A stretch of 46,449 nucleotides of DNA. It comes from a virus. Positions 1 through 6,235 of this stretch are shown in pieces. A program made the translations under genes and the position numbers. The notes beneath the pieces are model-generated. The model did not search any database. It saw only the letters and a program-made list of their open reading frames with translations, and had not been told where the DNA came from. The stretch is taken from the IMG/VR virus record IMGVR_UViG_3300021440_000039, positions 1-46,449 of that record, one strand, 5' to 3'. Within the stretch, counting starts at the first letter, position 1. Every line of letters begins with the position of its first letter.

Positions 1-1
1 T

Positions 2-445
2 ACCCACGGTCAATTCGGAGACATCCAAGCTGTGGATCCGATCGGGAAGCCACTCACCGATTTGTTGAGCCTGGAGCTCAAGCGCGGCTACTCTGGGACC
101 TCGTTTGCCGACTTGATCGACACTCCTGCACGTTGTCTTGCCAACCAAACGTGGATGAAGTTCTTCGCTCAAGCCCGGGAGGAAGGGGCCCGCTCGGGAG
201 CAAAGCACTGGGCACTGGTGTCGCGGAGAAACAAGAAGGAGGCGATGATTTTCATCCCCCTGCGTCTGTTCAATCTGTTGCGCAACAGGTGGCCCGAATG
301 CTGGGAGTCCCGCCCGCTTCCCTGCGTCATGCTCTCTTTCGGGGGAGGAGCGTTGGGGGTGAAAATAGAGGCGGTGGGGATGATGCTCGAATCTTTCTTC
401 GAGCGGGTCTCCCCCGACCAGATCAAACACCTCGCCAATGCCTAA
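2..445 (+). CDS. PDDEXK-type nuclease / resolvase-like protein, 5' end missing
   Basis: The reading frame is open to the left edge, so the true start lies outside the window; the GTG at 32 is only an internal possibility. Visible motifs are a GDI near the edge, then a D-P-x-G-K-P-L stretch, E-L-K-R-G-Y, and a downstream basic R-R-N-K-K followed by a hydrophobic strand (MIFIPL). This D...ExK arrangement matches small PDDEXK-fold nucleases that phages use as Holliday-junction-resolvase-like or DNA-processing enzymes. The frame ends at TAA 443-445, overlapping the next ATG at 438, which suggests translational coupling. Family assignment is inferred from motif order; cleavage specificity is unknown. 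Confidence 0.6.
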   Translation, partial: THGQFGDIQAVDPIGKPLTDLLSLELKRGYSGTSFADLIDTPARCLANQTWMKFFAQAREEGARSGAKHWALVSRRNKKEAMIFIPLRLFNLLRNRWPECWESRPLPCVMLSFGGGALGVKIEAVGMMLESFFERVSPDQIKHLANA

Positions 446-803
446 ACTCACGATACCGAAATGGCCACGGCCGTCCAAACGCGACACGCTGCGGGCCCTC
501 CAGTGTTGCTACTACGTCTTCAAAAAGACGGTCATCTCCGACTCGGACTTCGACGCCCTCGAGAAGGAGTGGGAGGAGGCGACGGGAAAAGAGCTCCCTA
601 TTGGATCGGACAACAAGGGCGACTATACTGAGACCGAGTACGCCCTCGCGCTCTACTTCGGGTTCCGCACCCACTTCCGGGAGACTGAGACCAAACCCAA
701 ACCCATCTCCGAAGTTGCTCCTCCCTCAACCGGAGGAGGCAACCTATACCGAAAGACCAAGCCCACCTCCCCGAAGAAATCGACGGGGTTCCAACTCGAC
801 TAA
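438..803 (+). CDS. Small protein resembling the DNA ligase LigA Ia domain
   Basis: 121 aa. The N-terminal half has a YY-V-x-K-x-x-I-S-D-S-D-F-D-A-L-E pattern followed about 15 residues later by a P-I-G-S-D turn. This resembles the nicotinamide-nucleotide-binding Ia domain of bacterial NAD-dependent DNA ligase (YYv..p.isDaeYD.L). No adenylation lysine motif (KxDG) is present, so it cannot be a ligase alone. The C-terminal 35 residues are Pro/Lys/Thr-rich and probably disordered. It overlaps the upstream nuclease gene by 8 nt. The similarity may be only a helical look-alike; function unknown. Confidence 0.6.
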   Translation: MPKLTIPKWPRPSKRDTLRALQCCYYVFKKTVISDSDFDALEKEWEEATGKELPIGSDNKGDYTETEYALALYFGFRTHFRETETKPKPISEVAPPSTGGGNLYRKTKPTSPKKSTGFQLD

Positions 804-810
804 CCTTACC

Positions 811-1182
811 ATGGAAAACACAGCAAACACCAGACAGCGGGCTCGCGCCGCTTTGGCTCTCTTCCTCACGTCGCTCCACCCGGAGGCGCCCCACCGCATC
901 ATCTCTGCGGTGTCGTCCGTATCGGAGTTGTCGTTGGCCCAGATGCTGGAGCAGGACAACACCGGAGCCCTCGCCGCCTTCTCTCGTCTGACTCTCCCCC
1001 AAGCACAACAGGAGCTCTCCGACCGCCTGCAGAAAATCTGCAACCCCGAGACCCCGGCTCCGGTTGTGTCGGTGCAGCTGATCCAACTCATCACCCTGCT
1101 CGCGGCTTGGCAATCCGGAGTGGTGGAAGCCTACTCGCGTCAAGCAGCCGGGGAGGAACCGACAGCCGTTCTTGGCAGTTGA
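811..1182 (+). CDS. Hypothetical helical protein
   Basis: 123 aa, starting at ATG 811 seven bases after the previous stop. It is rich in Ala, Leu, Gln and Ser and looks almost entirely alpha-helical. A hydrophobic helix (VQLIQLITLLAAW) lies near residue 95, but charged or polar residues break it and it is too short for a sure membrane span. Two Cys or catalytic motifs are not seen. It is the third gene of the leftward accessory cluster. The same DNA carries a longer frame starting at 133, whose N-terminal part is a shadow of the upstream genes. No family recognised. Confidence 0.65.
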   Translation: MENTANTRQRARAALALFLTSLHPEAPHRIISAVSSVSELSLAQMLEQDNTGALAAFSRLTLPQAQQELSDRLQKICNPETPAPVVSVQLIQLITLLAAWQSGVVEAYSRQAAGEEPTAVLGS

Positions 1183-1226
1183 CTCCCCAGGAGGGGTAGA
1201 TACAATCGGACAGTCCAATAGGACTC

Positions 1227-1252
1227 GCCCCTGGGCAATACCACCCAGGGGC
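1227..1252 (+). terminator. Stem-loop (9-bp stem, 8-nt loop) between operons
   Basis: GCCCCTGGG (1227-1235) pairs perfectly with CCCAGGGGC (1244-1252). No T-run follows; instead GATAATAG (1253-1260) sits directly behind it. It may end transcription of the 438-1182 genes or structure the leader of the 1277 gene. Confidence 0.5.
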
Positions 1253-1276
1253 GATAATAGTAAAGGAACACCACCA

Positions 1277-1639
1277 ATGAAGACACCTGCTAAGAAACAG
1301 AGCGGTCCACTGTCCCGCGAGGACAAGGACGCTCTCCTATACAAACTCCGGAAGGCCCTGCTTGCTCGAGGGTACCGCCAGCTCAACCCCTGTCTGTTTG
1401 AGGGCACTACCCGACACGGGACCTTCCAGGTCTTTTTCACCGCCTGCTCGGTGGAAAAGCAGATCCAACGCTGCGAGTTCGAACGCAAGCCGGGGACCAA
1501 CCACGCTTGGGCCCGTCCCGACCACGCCAAATACCCCTACTGGTGGGACGACTACGGGTTTGGTTGGCTCAACGAGATCAGCGTGGACGACGAGGGTACA
1601 ATCCGCGGGATGGTCCGCTATCGGGGGAGCCGCCCATGA
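1277..1639 (+). CDS. Hypothetical protein
   Basis: 120 aa from ATG 1277. Upstream in-frame starts (for example 1172) would run through the stem-loop at 1227-1252 and give a low-complexity tail, so they are rejected. The leader holds AAAGGA 12 nt before the ATG. The protein begins with a basic stretch, then a helix and a Cys-containing strand region, and has a Tyr/Trp-rich segment (YPYWWDDYGFGW) about residues 77-88 that may form an aromatic surface. It overlaps the next gene by ATGA. No family recognised. Confidence 0.65.
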   Translation: MKTPAKKQSGPLSREDKDALLYKLRKALLARGYRQLNPCLFEGTTRHGTFQVFFTACSVEKQIQRCEFERKPGTNHAWARPDHAKYPYWWDDYGFGWLNEISVDDEGTIRGMVRYRGSRP

Positions 1640-1734
1640 AGGACCAACTCAAGCAACTCCTCGCGGCTTTCCTCGCCGGGGCCGCACTGGCCCTCCTGGT
1701 GGCCTCAATCCTCGAACTTCGCAACTGGATCTGA
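1636..1734 (+). CDS. Tiny single-span membrane protein
   Basis: 32 aa (MKDQLKQLLAAFLAG...). The ATG overlaps the TGA of the upstream gene as ATGA, the usual coupling arrangement in this window. After a short charged N-terminus there is one hydrophobic segment, AAFLAGAALALLVASIL (about residues 10-26), ending in a short polar tail, so it should insert in the inner membrane. Tiny phage membrane proteins of this sort can act in lysis, superinfection exclusion or host takeover; nothing here decides which. Confidence 0.5.
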   Translation: MKDQLKQLLAAFLAGAALALLVASILELRNWI

Positions 1735-1737
1735 CCT

Positions 1738-2229
1738 ATGAAAAAAGCACCGAAAGAGCCTGTTGTCTCGAGGACCGAGACGGTTCGGAAGATGCTCCCG
1801 AAGGAGCCCGAGCCCACCTACACCGAAATTGGTCGAGCAGTCGACGAGGACGGCTGGCCGATTGTGCGCTGCCTCCGGAGCGACGGCAAGAAGGTCAAGA
1901 TGCCGATCAAGCGGTTTCGCGAGCTCTGCAAAGAGGGCCGCGTCCAACTAGCATCCCCAGCACAGAAGGGGACGACAGGCGCGGTTCCGCCCCAGCCCGC
2001 CCCCTTCCAGCTTGCGGCCAAGTACCGCGAAGCGTCGGCCCCTCCCGGATTCTTCGGAATCAGCTGCGGGGAGCACCGAGTCACCATCCTCGACAACATG
2101 GGATGTGACTGGCAAGAGCTCGGCTGCTACGACCACCAACTCCAACGCTTCGTCCACCTCAAGCGTAAGGACCTGCTCCCGGTTGCAGCGGTAGACGCTG
2201 CCGTAGAGCTCCTCCGGTCACTCAGCTAA
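1738..2229 (+). CDS. Hypothetical basic protein
   Basis: 163 aa, starting 3 nt after the previous stop. The N-terminal third is rich in Lys, Arg and Pro; residues 25-65 (TYTEIGRAVDEDGWPIVRCLRSDGKK and following) look like a small beta domain, followed by a Pro/Gln-rich linker and a C-terminal domain with HRVTILDN and a GCDWQELGCYD element. No recognised motif or membrane segment. It is the last gene before a large inverted repeat and a new promoter, so it probably closes an operon. Confidence 0.65.
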   Translation: MKKAPKEPVVSRTETVRKMLPKEPEPTYTEIGRAVDEDGWPIVRCLRSDGKKVKMPIKRFRELCKEGRVQLASPAQKGTTGAVPPQPAPFQLAAKYREASAPPGFFGISCGEHRVTILDNMGCDWQELGCYDHQLQRFVHLKRKDLLPVAAVDAAVELLRSLS

Positions 2230-2236
2230 CCCCTTT

Positions 2237-2307
2237 GGCGGGGAGGGGATTTCGGCCCTGGTAAGGTCGGACTGCTCCCTGTGGGTGGTGTTCCTCCCCT
2301 CCCCGCC
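2237..2307. repeat. 12-bp perfect inverted repeat with 47-nt loop
   Basis: GGCGGGGAGGGG (2237-2248) is exactly complementary to CCCCTCCCCGCC (2296-2307). It lies between the stop of the 1738 gene and a sigma70-like promoter at 2313. In RNA it would form a very stable G:C hairpin, likely insulating the upstream operon or ending its transcription, although there is no T-run. Confidence 0.6.
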
Positions 2308-2312
2308 TCCAC

Positions 2313-2339
2313 TTTACAAAAACACCGATACGGTATAAT
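2313..2339 (+). promoter_or_regulatory. Sigma70-like promoter
   Basis: TTTACA at 2313-2318 and a perfect TATAAT at 2334-2339, 15 nt apart (16 nt if CTTTAC is taken as -35). It stands immediately after the 2237-2307 hairpin and about 45 nt before the first gene of the next cluster. The short spacer lowers confidence. Confidence 0.5.
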
Positions 2340-2385
2340 CCGACTAGGCTTGTCCATTATCATTCGGACGACACCATGGAACGCT

Positions 2386-2526
2386 GTGAACACAAACATC
2401 AATTGGCGAGTAGCTTACCGAGCGGAAGTCCCTGCGGGGTCCGCTCGCTGGGTTGTGCTCGGGTTGGTCGTGCTCGCGGTGGCAGTGTGGTCCCGAGTAG
2501 CCGTCCTGGTCTACTCGATGATCTGA
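2386..2526 (+). CDS. Small membrane protein (GTG start)
   Basis: 46 aa from GTG 2386. It has a polar N-terminal 20 residues and then a strongly hydrophobic stretch WVVLGLVVLAVAVW continuing to VAVLVYSMI at the C-terminus, giving one membrane span with the C-terminus at or in the membrane. A frame starting at ATG 2376 overlaps it but encodes Ser/Pro/Arg-rich sequence without domain character before reaching the 2559 gene, so that extension is rejected. Position right after the promoter supports a real gene; function unknown. Confidence 0.45.
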   Translation: MNTNINWRVAYRAEVPAGSARWVVLGLVVLAVAVWSRVAVLVYSMI

Positions 2527-2558
2527 CACCCTCCTCGGGTCCGATCGGTTCCCGATCT

Positions 2559-2912
2559 ATGCCCGCTATATCTAAAGCGAACCCGACCGACCGCAAAACG
2601 GCGGCGGTCATCGTGTCCCTCCTCCAAGGACCCCTCACCAAACCGGAGAAGGAGATGCTCGACTTAATCGCAGCCGAACTGGTGTCATTCCGTATCACTT
2701 ACGGGGCCTCCGGCGAGGCTGTTCTCGGGAAGGAGGCAGTGGACTGGTCCGCCCACCTCGCCCTGCGCTGCACCCTCAGGAAACTCGAGAAGGACATCGC
2801 CCAACTCGCCTATCTAGACTCCATAGGCCTCGATCTCTCCGATATCATCAAATCGATCCAACGCCACAACACCTCCGCTCTGCAGCTGGCGAAGGACATC
2901 AAGGAGGTATAG
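2559..2912 (+). CDS. Hypothetical helical protein
   Basis: 117 aa from ATG 2559. The protein is mostly amphipathic helix with Lys/Glu/Leu heptad-like spacing (for example RKLEKDIAQL), so it may oligomerise. An alternative start at 2376 in the same frame would add 61 residues overlapping the small membrane protein and is less protein-like. It is followed 3 nt later by a GTG-started gene. No recognised motif. Confidence 0.6.
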   Translation: MPAISKANPTDRKTAAVIVSLLQGPLTKPEKEMLDLIAAELVSFRITYGASGEAVLGKEAVDWSAHLALRCTLRKLEKDIAQLAYLDSIGLDLSDIIKSIQRHNTSALQLAKDIKEV

Positions 2913-2915
2913 TCC

Positions 2916-3290
2916 GTGGCCAAAACCAACTTCGAAGCAATGCGGGACCGACTCTACCAGCGAGCCGGTCTTCTTGACATCCCCAAGCCCACCAAGCCGG
3001 CAAAAGAGATCTACCAGGATCTGCTCCGGAGCGAGTGGTCCCCGAAGTTTGAGGAGCTCATGCGAAATAGGCTGGTGATCGGATCGATGCGGTACGGGCT
3101 GCTCCATGCTCCCAATAAGCCGGCCTATGATCGCATTGCCGGGGCCCGCAAGCGACTCCAGCAGTTCGAATCCACCGGCAATCTCGAGTGCCTTGTCGAC
3201 ATTGCCAATATGATGCTCCTCGAGTTTGAGGAGGGCAGACACCCTAAGCGGCACTGGTCCGACATCACCGGCGACCATTGCTGTGTTTGA
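2916..3290 (+). CDS. Conserved phage-type protein, unknown function
   Basis: 124 aa, GTG start at 2916 three nt after the previous stop. The central R-Y-G then a Y-D-R-I helix, followed by T-G-N-x-E-x-L-V-D-I-A-N and an LLEFEEG-x-H-P segment, is a pattern common in small phage early proteins of unknown role. The acidic LVDIAN and ANM-x-L-L-E-F helices recall all-alpha NTP-pyrophosphatase-like folds, but the EXXE/EXXD metal motifs are not clear, so no enzyme is claimed. It lies directly before thyX, which fits a nucleotide-metabolism context. Confidence 0.65.
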   Translation: MAKTNFEAMRDRLYQRAGLLDIPKPTKPAKEIYQDLLRSEWSPKFEELMRNRLVIGSMRYGLLHAPNKPAYDRIAGARKRLQQFESTGNLECLVDIANMMLLEFEEGRHPKRHWSDITGDHCCV

Positions 3291-3303
3291 TTTCCAACAC
3301 ACC

Positions 3304-3891
3304 ATGCAACTCATCAAAGCCTCCTACCAGATACTGACCCCCGTCGAACAGATCCTCCAATTCCTTCCCATGATCGAAGCCGCGGGGAGGACTTGCTACA
3401 AGAGCGAGGATCGGATCGGCCCCGACACTGCGGAACCTTTCGTGAAGAAGCTCGTATGCGACTTCAAGCACGAGTCCGTGATCGAGCACTGCTCCCTGTC
3501 GGTCCGTTTTATCGTCGACCGCGGAGTCAGCCACGAGCTGGTGCGACACCGTATCGCCAGTTTCTCTCAGGAGTCCACACGGTACTGCAACTATGGGAAG
3601 AGGGGGGTGGCGTTTATCATCCCTCCGTGGGTAGGGGTGGTCCCGGGGACCTACCATCCGCAAGGGATCCACTCCATTTATACTCCTGGTGATCTGCTGT
3701 GGTTCAACGCCTGTCTCGAGGCCGCCTGCAGATACGAACTCTTGCTCAACCAAGGGTGGTCCCCGCAGCAAGCCCGCAGCGTCCTGACGAACTCGCTCAA
3801 GACAGAGGTGGTGATGACCGCCAACCTCCGGGAGTGGCGCCACGTCCTCGAGCTCCGCACCAGTCGGGCAGCCCACCCGCAGATGCGCTAA
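3304..3891 (+). CDS. thyX: Flavin-dependent thymidylate synthase ThyX, cut short by an in-frame TAA
   Basis: ThyX makes dTMP from dUMP using methylene-tetrahydrofolate and FAD. The signature R-H-R-x-x-S-x-x-x-x-S-x-R is present (RHRIASFSQESTR, about residues 80-92), preceded by the conserved EH...V.F..DR..SHE.VRHR context and followed by LK-x-E-V-V-M-T-x-N-x-R-E-W-R and LR-x-S-R-A-A-H-P-Q-M-R. The normal family sequence continues after HPQ(I/M)R with E and a last helix. Here TAA 3889-3891 stands where Glu is expected, and the same frame goes on to TGA 3967-3969 with family-like sequence. The 195-aa product is about 25 residues short and may have lost activity. Confidence 0.9.
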   Translation: MQLIKASYQILTPVEQILQFLPMIEAAGRTCYKSEDRIGPDTAEPFVKKLVCDFKHESVIEHCSLSVRFIVDRGVSHELVRHRIASFSQESTRYCNYGKRGVAFIIPPWVGVVPGTYHPQGIHSIYTPGDLLWFNACLEAACRYELLLNQGWSPQQARSVLTNSLKTEVVMTANLREWRHVLELRTSRAAHPQMR

Positions 3892-3969
3892 GTCATGTAC
3901 CCGATCCTCCGAGAGCTTCAAGGGATGCTTCCCGCAGTGTTCGGAGACATCATCCCCCACACCGAATGA
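3892..3969 (+). pseudogene. thyX: Severed C-terminal helix of ThyX
   Basis: In frame with thyX after the TAA, this stretch reads V-M-Y-P-I-L-R-E-L-Q then PAVFGDI, the usual ThyX C-terminal helix (hydrophobic helix then F-x-D-I). Its TGA (3967-3969) overlaps the next gene's ATG at 3966 as ATGA, the coupling arrangement used throughout this window. This indicates that the ancestral gene ended here and the TAA is recent, a read-through site, or a sequencing error (GAA to TAA is one base). Confidence 0.75.
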
Positions 3970-4148
3970 AAACACCGCTCTTCCTCCTGCGTCCCTCCCG
4001 GGTCTATGGGGGAGGGGTCGCCGTGTATATCGACGGGGTCTACTGGATGAGTTTCCGGGACAGCTTCGAAGCCACGCCCCGCATTCGCATGTGGTGCATC
4101 ACCCACCTGGTAGAGTTCCGATCGGATAGGATTCAGGAGGGACGCTGA
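3966..4148 (+). CDS. Small hypothetical protein
   Basis: 60 aa. The ATG overlaps the ancestral ThyX stop (ATGA), and its TGA overlaps the next ATG at 4148. It is Tyr/Phe/Arg-rich with two short beta-like strands (GGGVAVYIDGVYWMSF). No motif recognised. The tight overlaps on both sides support it as a real member of the operon. Confidence 0.6.
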   Translation: MKTPLFLLRPSRVYGGGVAVYIDGVYWMSFRDSFEATPRIRMWCITHLVEFRSDRIQEGR

Positions 4149-4372
4149 TGTCTATTCGAGACGAGATCCGAGATAGGCTGATGTCGATAGGCGGGCGTCC
4201 CGCCAAGGAAAAGGGGTTCCGGTTGCAGTATGCCGAGGACCTTATGATGAACCTCCTCTCGGAGGAAGGAGTGTGTGTGATAATACGACAGGTGCCGAAT
4301 GTTCCGATGCTTTACCTGATTGTGAACACCGGCAAACACACCGTCTCCTTCTACATCCCACGATTCGACTAA
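4148..4372 (+). CDS. Small hypothetical protein
   Basis: 74 aa, sharing one base with the upstream stop. The N-terminal helix is charged; the C-terminal half alternates hydrophobic residues like a beta sheet (VCVIIRQ, MLYLIVN, TVSFYIP). No membrane span or catalytic motif. Function unknown. Confidence 0.6.
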   Translation: MSIRDEIRDRLMSIGGRPAKEKGFRLQYAEDLMMNLLSEEGVCVIIRQVPNVPMLYLIVNTGKHTVSFYIPRFD

Positions 4373-4386
4373 CACCCATCAACACC

Positions 4387-4869
4387 ATGCCCACCACCAC
4401 CCTGAGAGAGGAAACCGAAAAGATCAGAATGGCGCTGGCTTCCGTAGAGGGAGCCACAGCCCAGACCATCCGGGCTTTGGATGCGTTCCTCGAAGCCACG
4501 ATCAAGATCCACGAGGTCCTGCAGAACGCTAAACGGATGCCCAACAGTGAGTCCCCCTTGCTCCACGCCCAGTTTGTGGTGCGGGATGCGCAGAACGCTC
4601 TCCAGTTGCTGGAGAAGGGGCTGGCAAACATGCCCCAACGTATCGACCTGCAGACGTGCGAGGCCCCCAACCTCGTCGCCTACGAAGACGAAGCGGTGGA
4701 AAAGCTGTTGATCGGACCGCTCAACCTGAACGATGTCCTCAAGGAAGGGGACCTGATCTTCCTCCACCGCAACCCGGCCGGCAATCGTTTGTTCCGCCGC
4801 CTCACCGGCCCGATGGTCGGGAGGAAGCTGGACGATACTCCGTTCCACATCGTATATCGCCTCCCGTGA
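4387..4869 (+). CDS. Hypothetical helical protein
   Basis: 160 aa from ATG 4387, behind a CACCATCAACACC leader with no Shine-Dalgarno sequence. Residues 5-95 are predicted to be long helices with Ala/Leu heptad spacing; the C-terminal 50 residues (LNDVLKEGDLIFLHRN and onward) look like a small beta domain with a G-D-L-I-F-L strand of the kind seen in phage cysteine-peptidase-like or SH3-like folds, but no catalytic Cys/His pair is present. It shares GTGA with the next gene. Confidence 0.65.
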   Translation: MPTTTLREETEKIRMALASVEGATAQTIRALDAFLEATIKIHEVLQNAKRMPNSESPLLHAQFVVRDAQNALQLLEKGLANMPQRIDLQTCEAPNLVAYEDEAVEKLLIGPLNLNDVLKEGDLIFLHRNPAGNRLFRRLTGPMVGRKLDDTPFHIVYRLP

Positions 4870-5192
4870 ACACTCCCAAGATCCCGACTCGGGAAGAGAA
4901 TCCGAACGGACTCCACCAACGGTATATCGTCACCCACGCTTCTGACAATCCGGACGATCCCGAGGCCCTCTACTTCGTCCTCAAGCTCAACAGCAAGGAC
5001 CCCGCCCACAAGCGGGCTTGCCGCCTCGCCGCGTGGGAATATGTGGACGCTGTCCGGACGATTGCCCACATGCCGCAGATACCGGAAGGCGCGTGCAAAA
5101 CGGCCACGCAAATCCAGGTCTCGAGAGAGCTCCTGCAGGTGGCCAAAGACTTGGAATCTCTCCTCATCAAAACGCAGGACAACCGAGACTGA
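4866..5192 (+). CDS. Conserved hypothetical protein (GTG start overlapping upstream stop)
   Basis: 108 aa. The GTG at 4866 overlaps the upstream TGA (GTGA), so this start is preferred over earlier in-frame starts inside the previous gene. The core D-P-E-A-L-Y-F-V-L-K-L-N-S-K-D then H-K-R-A-C-R helix and a terminal helix ending A-K-D-L-E-S-L resemble a family common in phages and plasmids that pairs a YFVL-strand with an Ala-rich helical bundle. Its role is not known to me. Confidence 0.65.
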   Translation: MNTPKIPTREENPNGLHQRYIVTHASDNPDDPEALYFVLKLNSKDPAHKRACRLAAWEYVDAVRTIAHMPQIPEGACKTATQIQVSRELLQVAKDLESLLIKTQDNRD

Positions 5193-5196
5193 GACC

Positions 5197-5562
5197 ATGT
5201 GGGAACGTCCCGAAGCCATCAAGATGTGTTCCTTTTTGGAACGATACCTCTCCCCTCTGGGAGTCCATATCGCGTTGGGAGGCTCGATTCTCTATCGAGG
5301 GACCTCCGAGCATGATGTAGATATCATCGTCTATCCACACCACGTCCCAACGGCAACATTCTCCCAAATCCATCAGGTGTTCCAGCTGCTCATACACCTC
5401 GGCTTCACCTACAAAAAGGAAGAAGACACCACACCGTCTACAACGGACAAACCAGTCTACCAGCTCTATACTCCGAAGGGAAAGAAACGGGTAGATTTCT
5501 TCTTTATCGGATTTAACGACAGGAAGCCGACCGACGGCTTGGACGAAGACATTCCGTTCTAA
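5197..5562 (+). CDS. Minimal nucleotidyltransferase-fold protein
   Basis: 121 aa from ATG 5197. It has the polymerase-beta superfamily signature: GGS at residues 28-30, nine residues, then D40-x-D42, and a third acidic residue D100 in the strand RVDFFFIG. These three carboxylates normally bind two metals and the NTP for transfer of an NMP to a protein, RNA or drug. The length fits stand-alone MNT-type domains, like the antitoxin/nucleotidyltransferase halves of MNT-HEPN modules. No HEPN gene is recognised beside it. The substrate is unknown; assignment rests on motif spacing. Confidence 0.65.
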   Translation: MWERPEAIKMCSFLERYLSPLGVHIALGGSILYRGTSEHDVDIIVYPHHVPTATFSQIHQVFQLLIHLGFTYKKEEDTTPSTTDKPVYQLYTPKGKKRVDFFFIGFNDRKPTDGLDEDIPF

Positions 5563-5574
5563 ACCAACACCACC

Positions 5575-5967
5575 ATGCCCACCAAGAAGCCCATCATCCA
5601 ACGCTACGACCCGCAATGCGGCACTGATATCGTGGTAGCCGCCCGCACGGCGGTCCGCCTCGCCAAGCTGTGCAACACCATCTTCCGTTTCGAGTTTAAC
5701 GGGTTGGAGCTCCAAGCCTCCGCGATTAGCAAACCCGCCGACCTCGTCGACCAATACTACGAAGAACTCCGCAAGCGGGCGGAGGAGGAAGATCGAAAGT
5801 TCTGTCTCCCCCTGACCAAAGAGGAGCTGGTAATTCTCGAGCAGCTGACGAGACCAGAAGCCTACGGACTGGACATCCTCACACGGAGCGAACTCCGACA
5901 CTGCGCAGCCATCCACAAACGGATCAAAGAACTCGAAAACAGACTGTCCAAACCTACCAACACATGA
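5575..5967 (+). CDS. Hypothetical protein
   Basis: 130 aa behind an AACACCACC leader. A short N-terminal beta region (FRFEFNGLELQAS) is followed by a long charged helix (residues about 55-85, YYEELRKRAEEEDRK) and a C-terminal helix pair. It probably forms a coiled coil. ATGA overlap with the downstream gene suggests coupling. No family recognised. Confidence 0.6.
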   Translation: MPTKKPIIQRYDPQCGTDIVVAARTAVRLAKLCNTIFRFEFNGLELQASAISKPADLVDQYYEELRKRAEEEDRKFCLPLTKEELVILEQLTRPEAYGLDILTRSELRHCAAIHKRIKELENRLSKPTNT

Positions 5968-6155
5968 AAAAGTTCATGATCTTTGGCTTCAACGACTACT
6001 ACCCGGCAGGAGGCATGGGCGACTTTATTGATAGCGATGACACCTTGGAGAGCGCCCTAGCTTTTGTGAAAGCTCTCCAAGCCCACGATTCCCACCGCGA
6101 CAACTATACGATCCACGACCGGGACACCCTTGAACAGGTGTGGGAAAGTCACTGA
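5964..6155 (+). CDS. Small conserved phage-type protein
   Basis: 63 aa; its ATG overlaps the upstream stop (ATGA). The pattern F-x-F-N-D-Y-Y-P-A-G-G-x-G-D-F followed by D-T-L-E-S-A is typical of short phage proteins that begin with a beta strand, carry a YYPxGG turn and then a helix. No catalytic residues are evident and the role is unknown. It is the last gene before the small terminase candidate. Confidence 0.6.
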   Translation: MKKFMIFGFNDYYPAGGMGDFIDSDDTLESALAFVKALQAHDSHRDNYTIHDRDTLEQVWESH

Positions 6156-6235
6156 GAACCCTGTATAGAATGGAAATCCGACGAATAGTCCGATCCTTCC
6201 TCTGACACCAGACCACGATACCTACAACACACACC

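Noticed and set aside
598-1530. Long minus-strand frame of 310 codons
   Set aside because: It lies opposite three plus-strand genes with overlapping stops and coupled starts, has no ribosome-binding site and an Arg/Gly/Ser-rich composition, so it is a shadow.
2376-2912. Start at ATG 2376 for the 2559 gene
   Set aside because: The added 61 residues are Ser/Pro/Arg-rich without domain character and overlap a small membrane protein frame; ATG 2559 is preferred.
6156-6235. TATAGA near 6165 as a promoter for the small terminase
   Set aside because: No -35 at a usable distance was found; evidence too weak to list.
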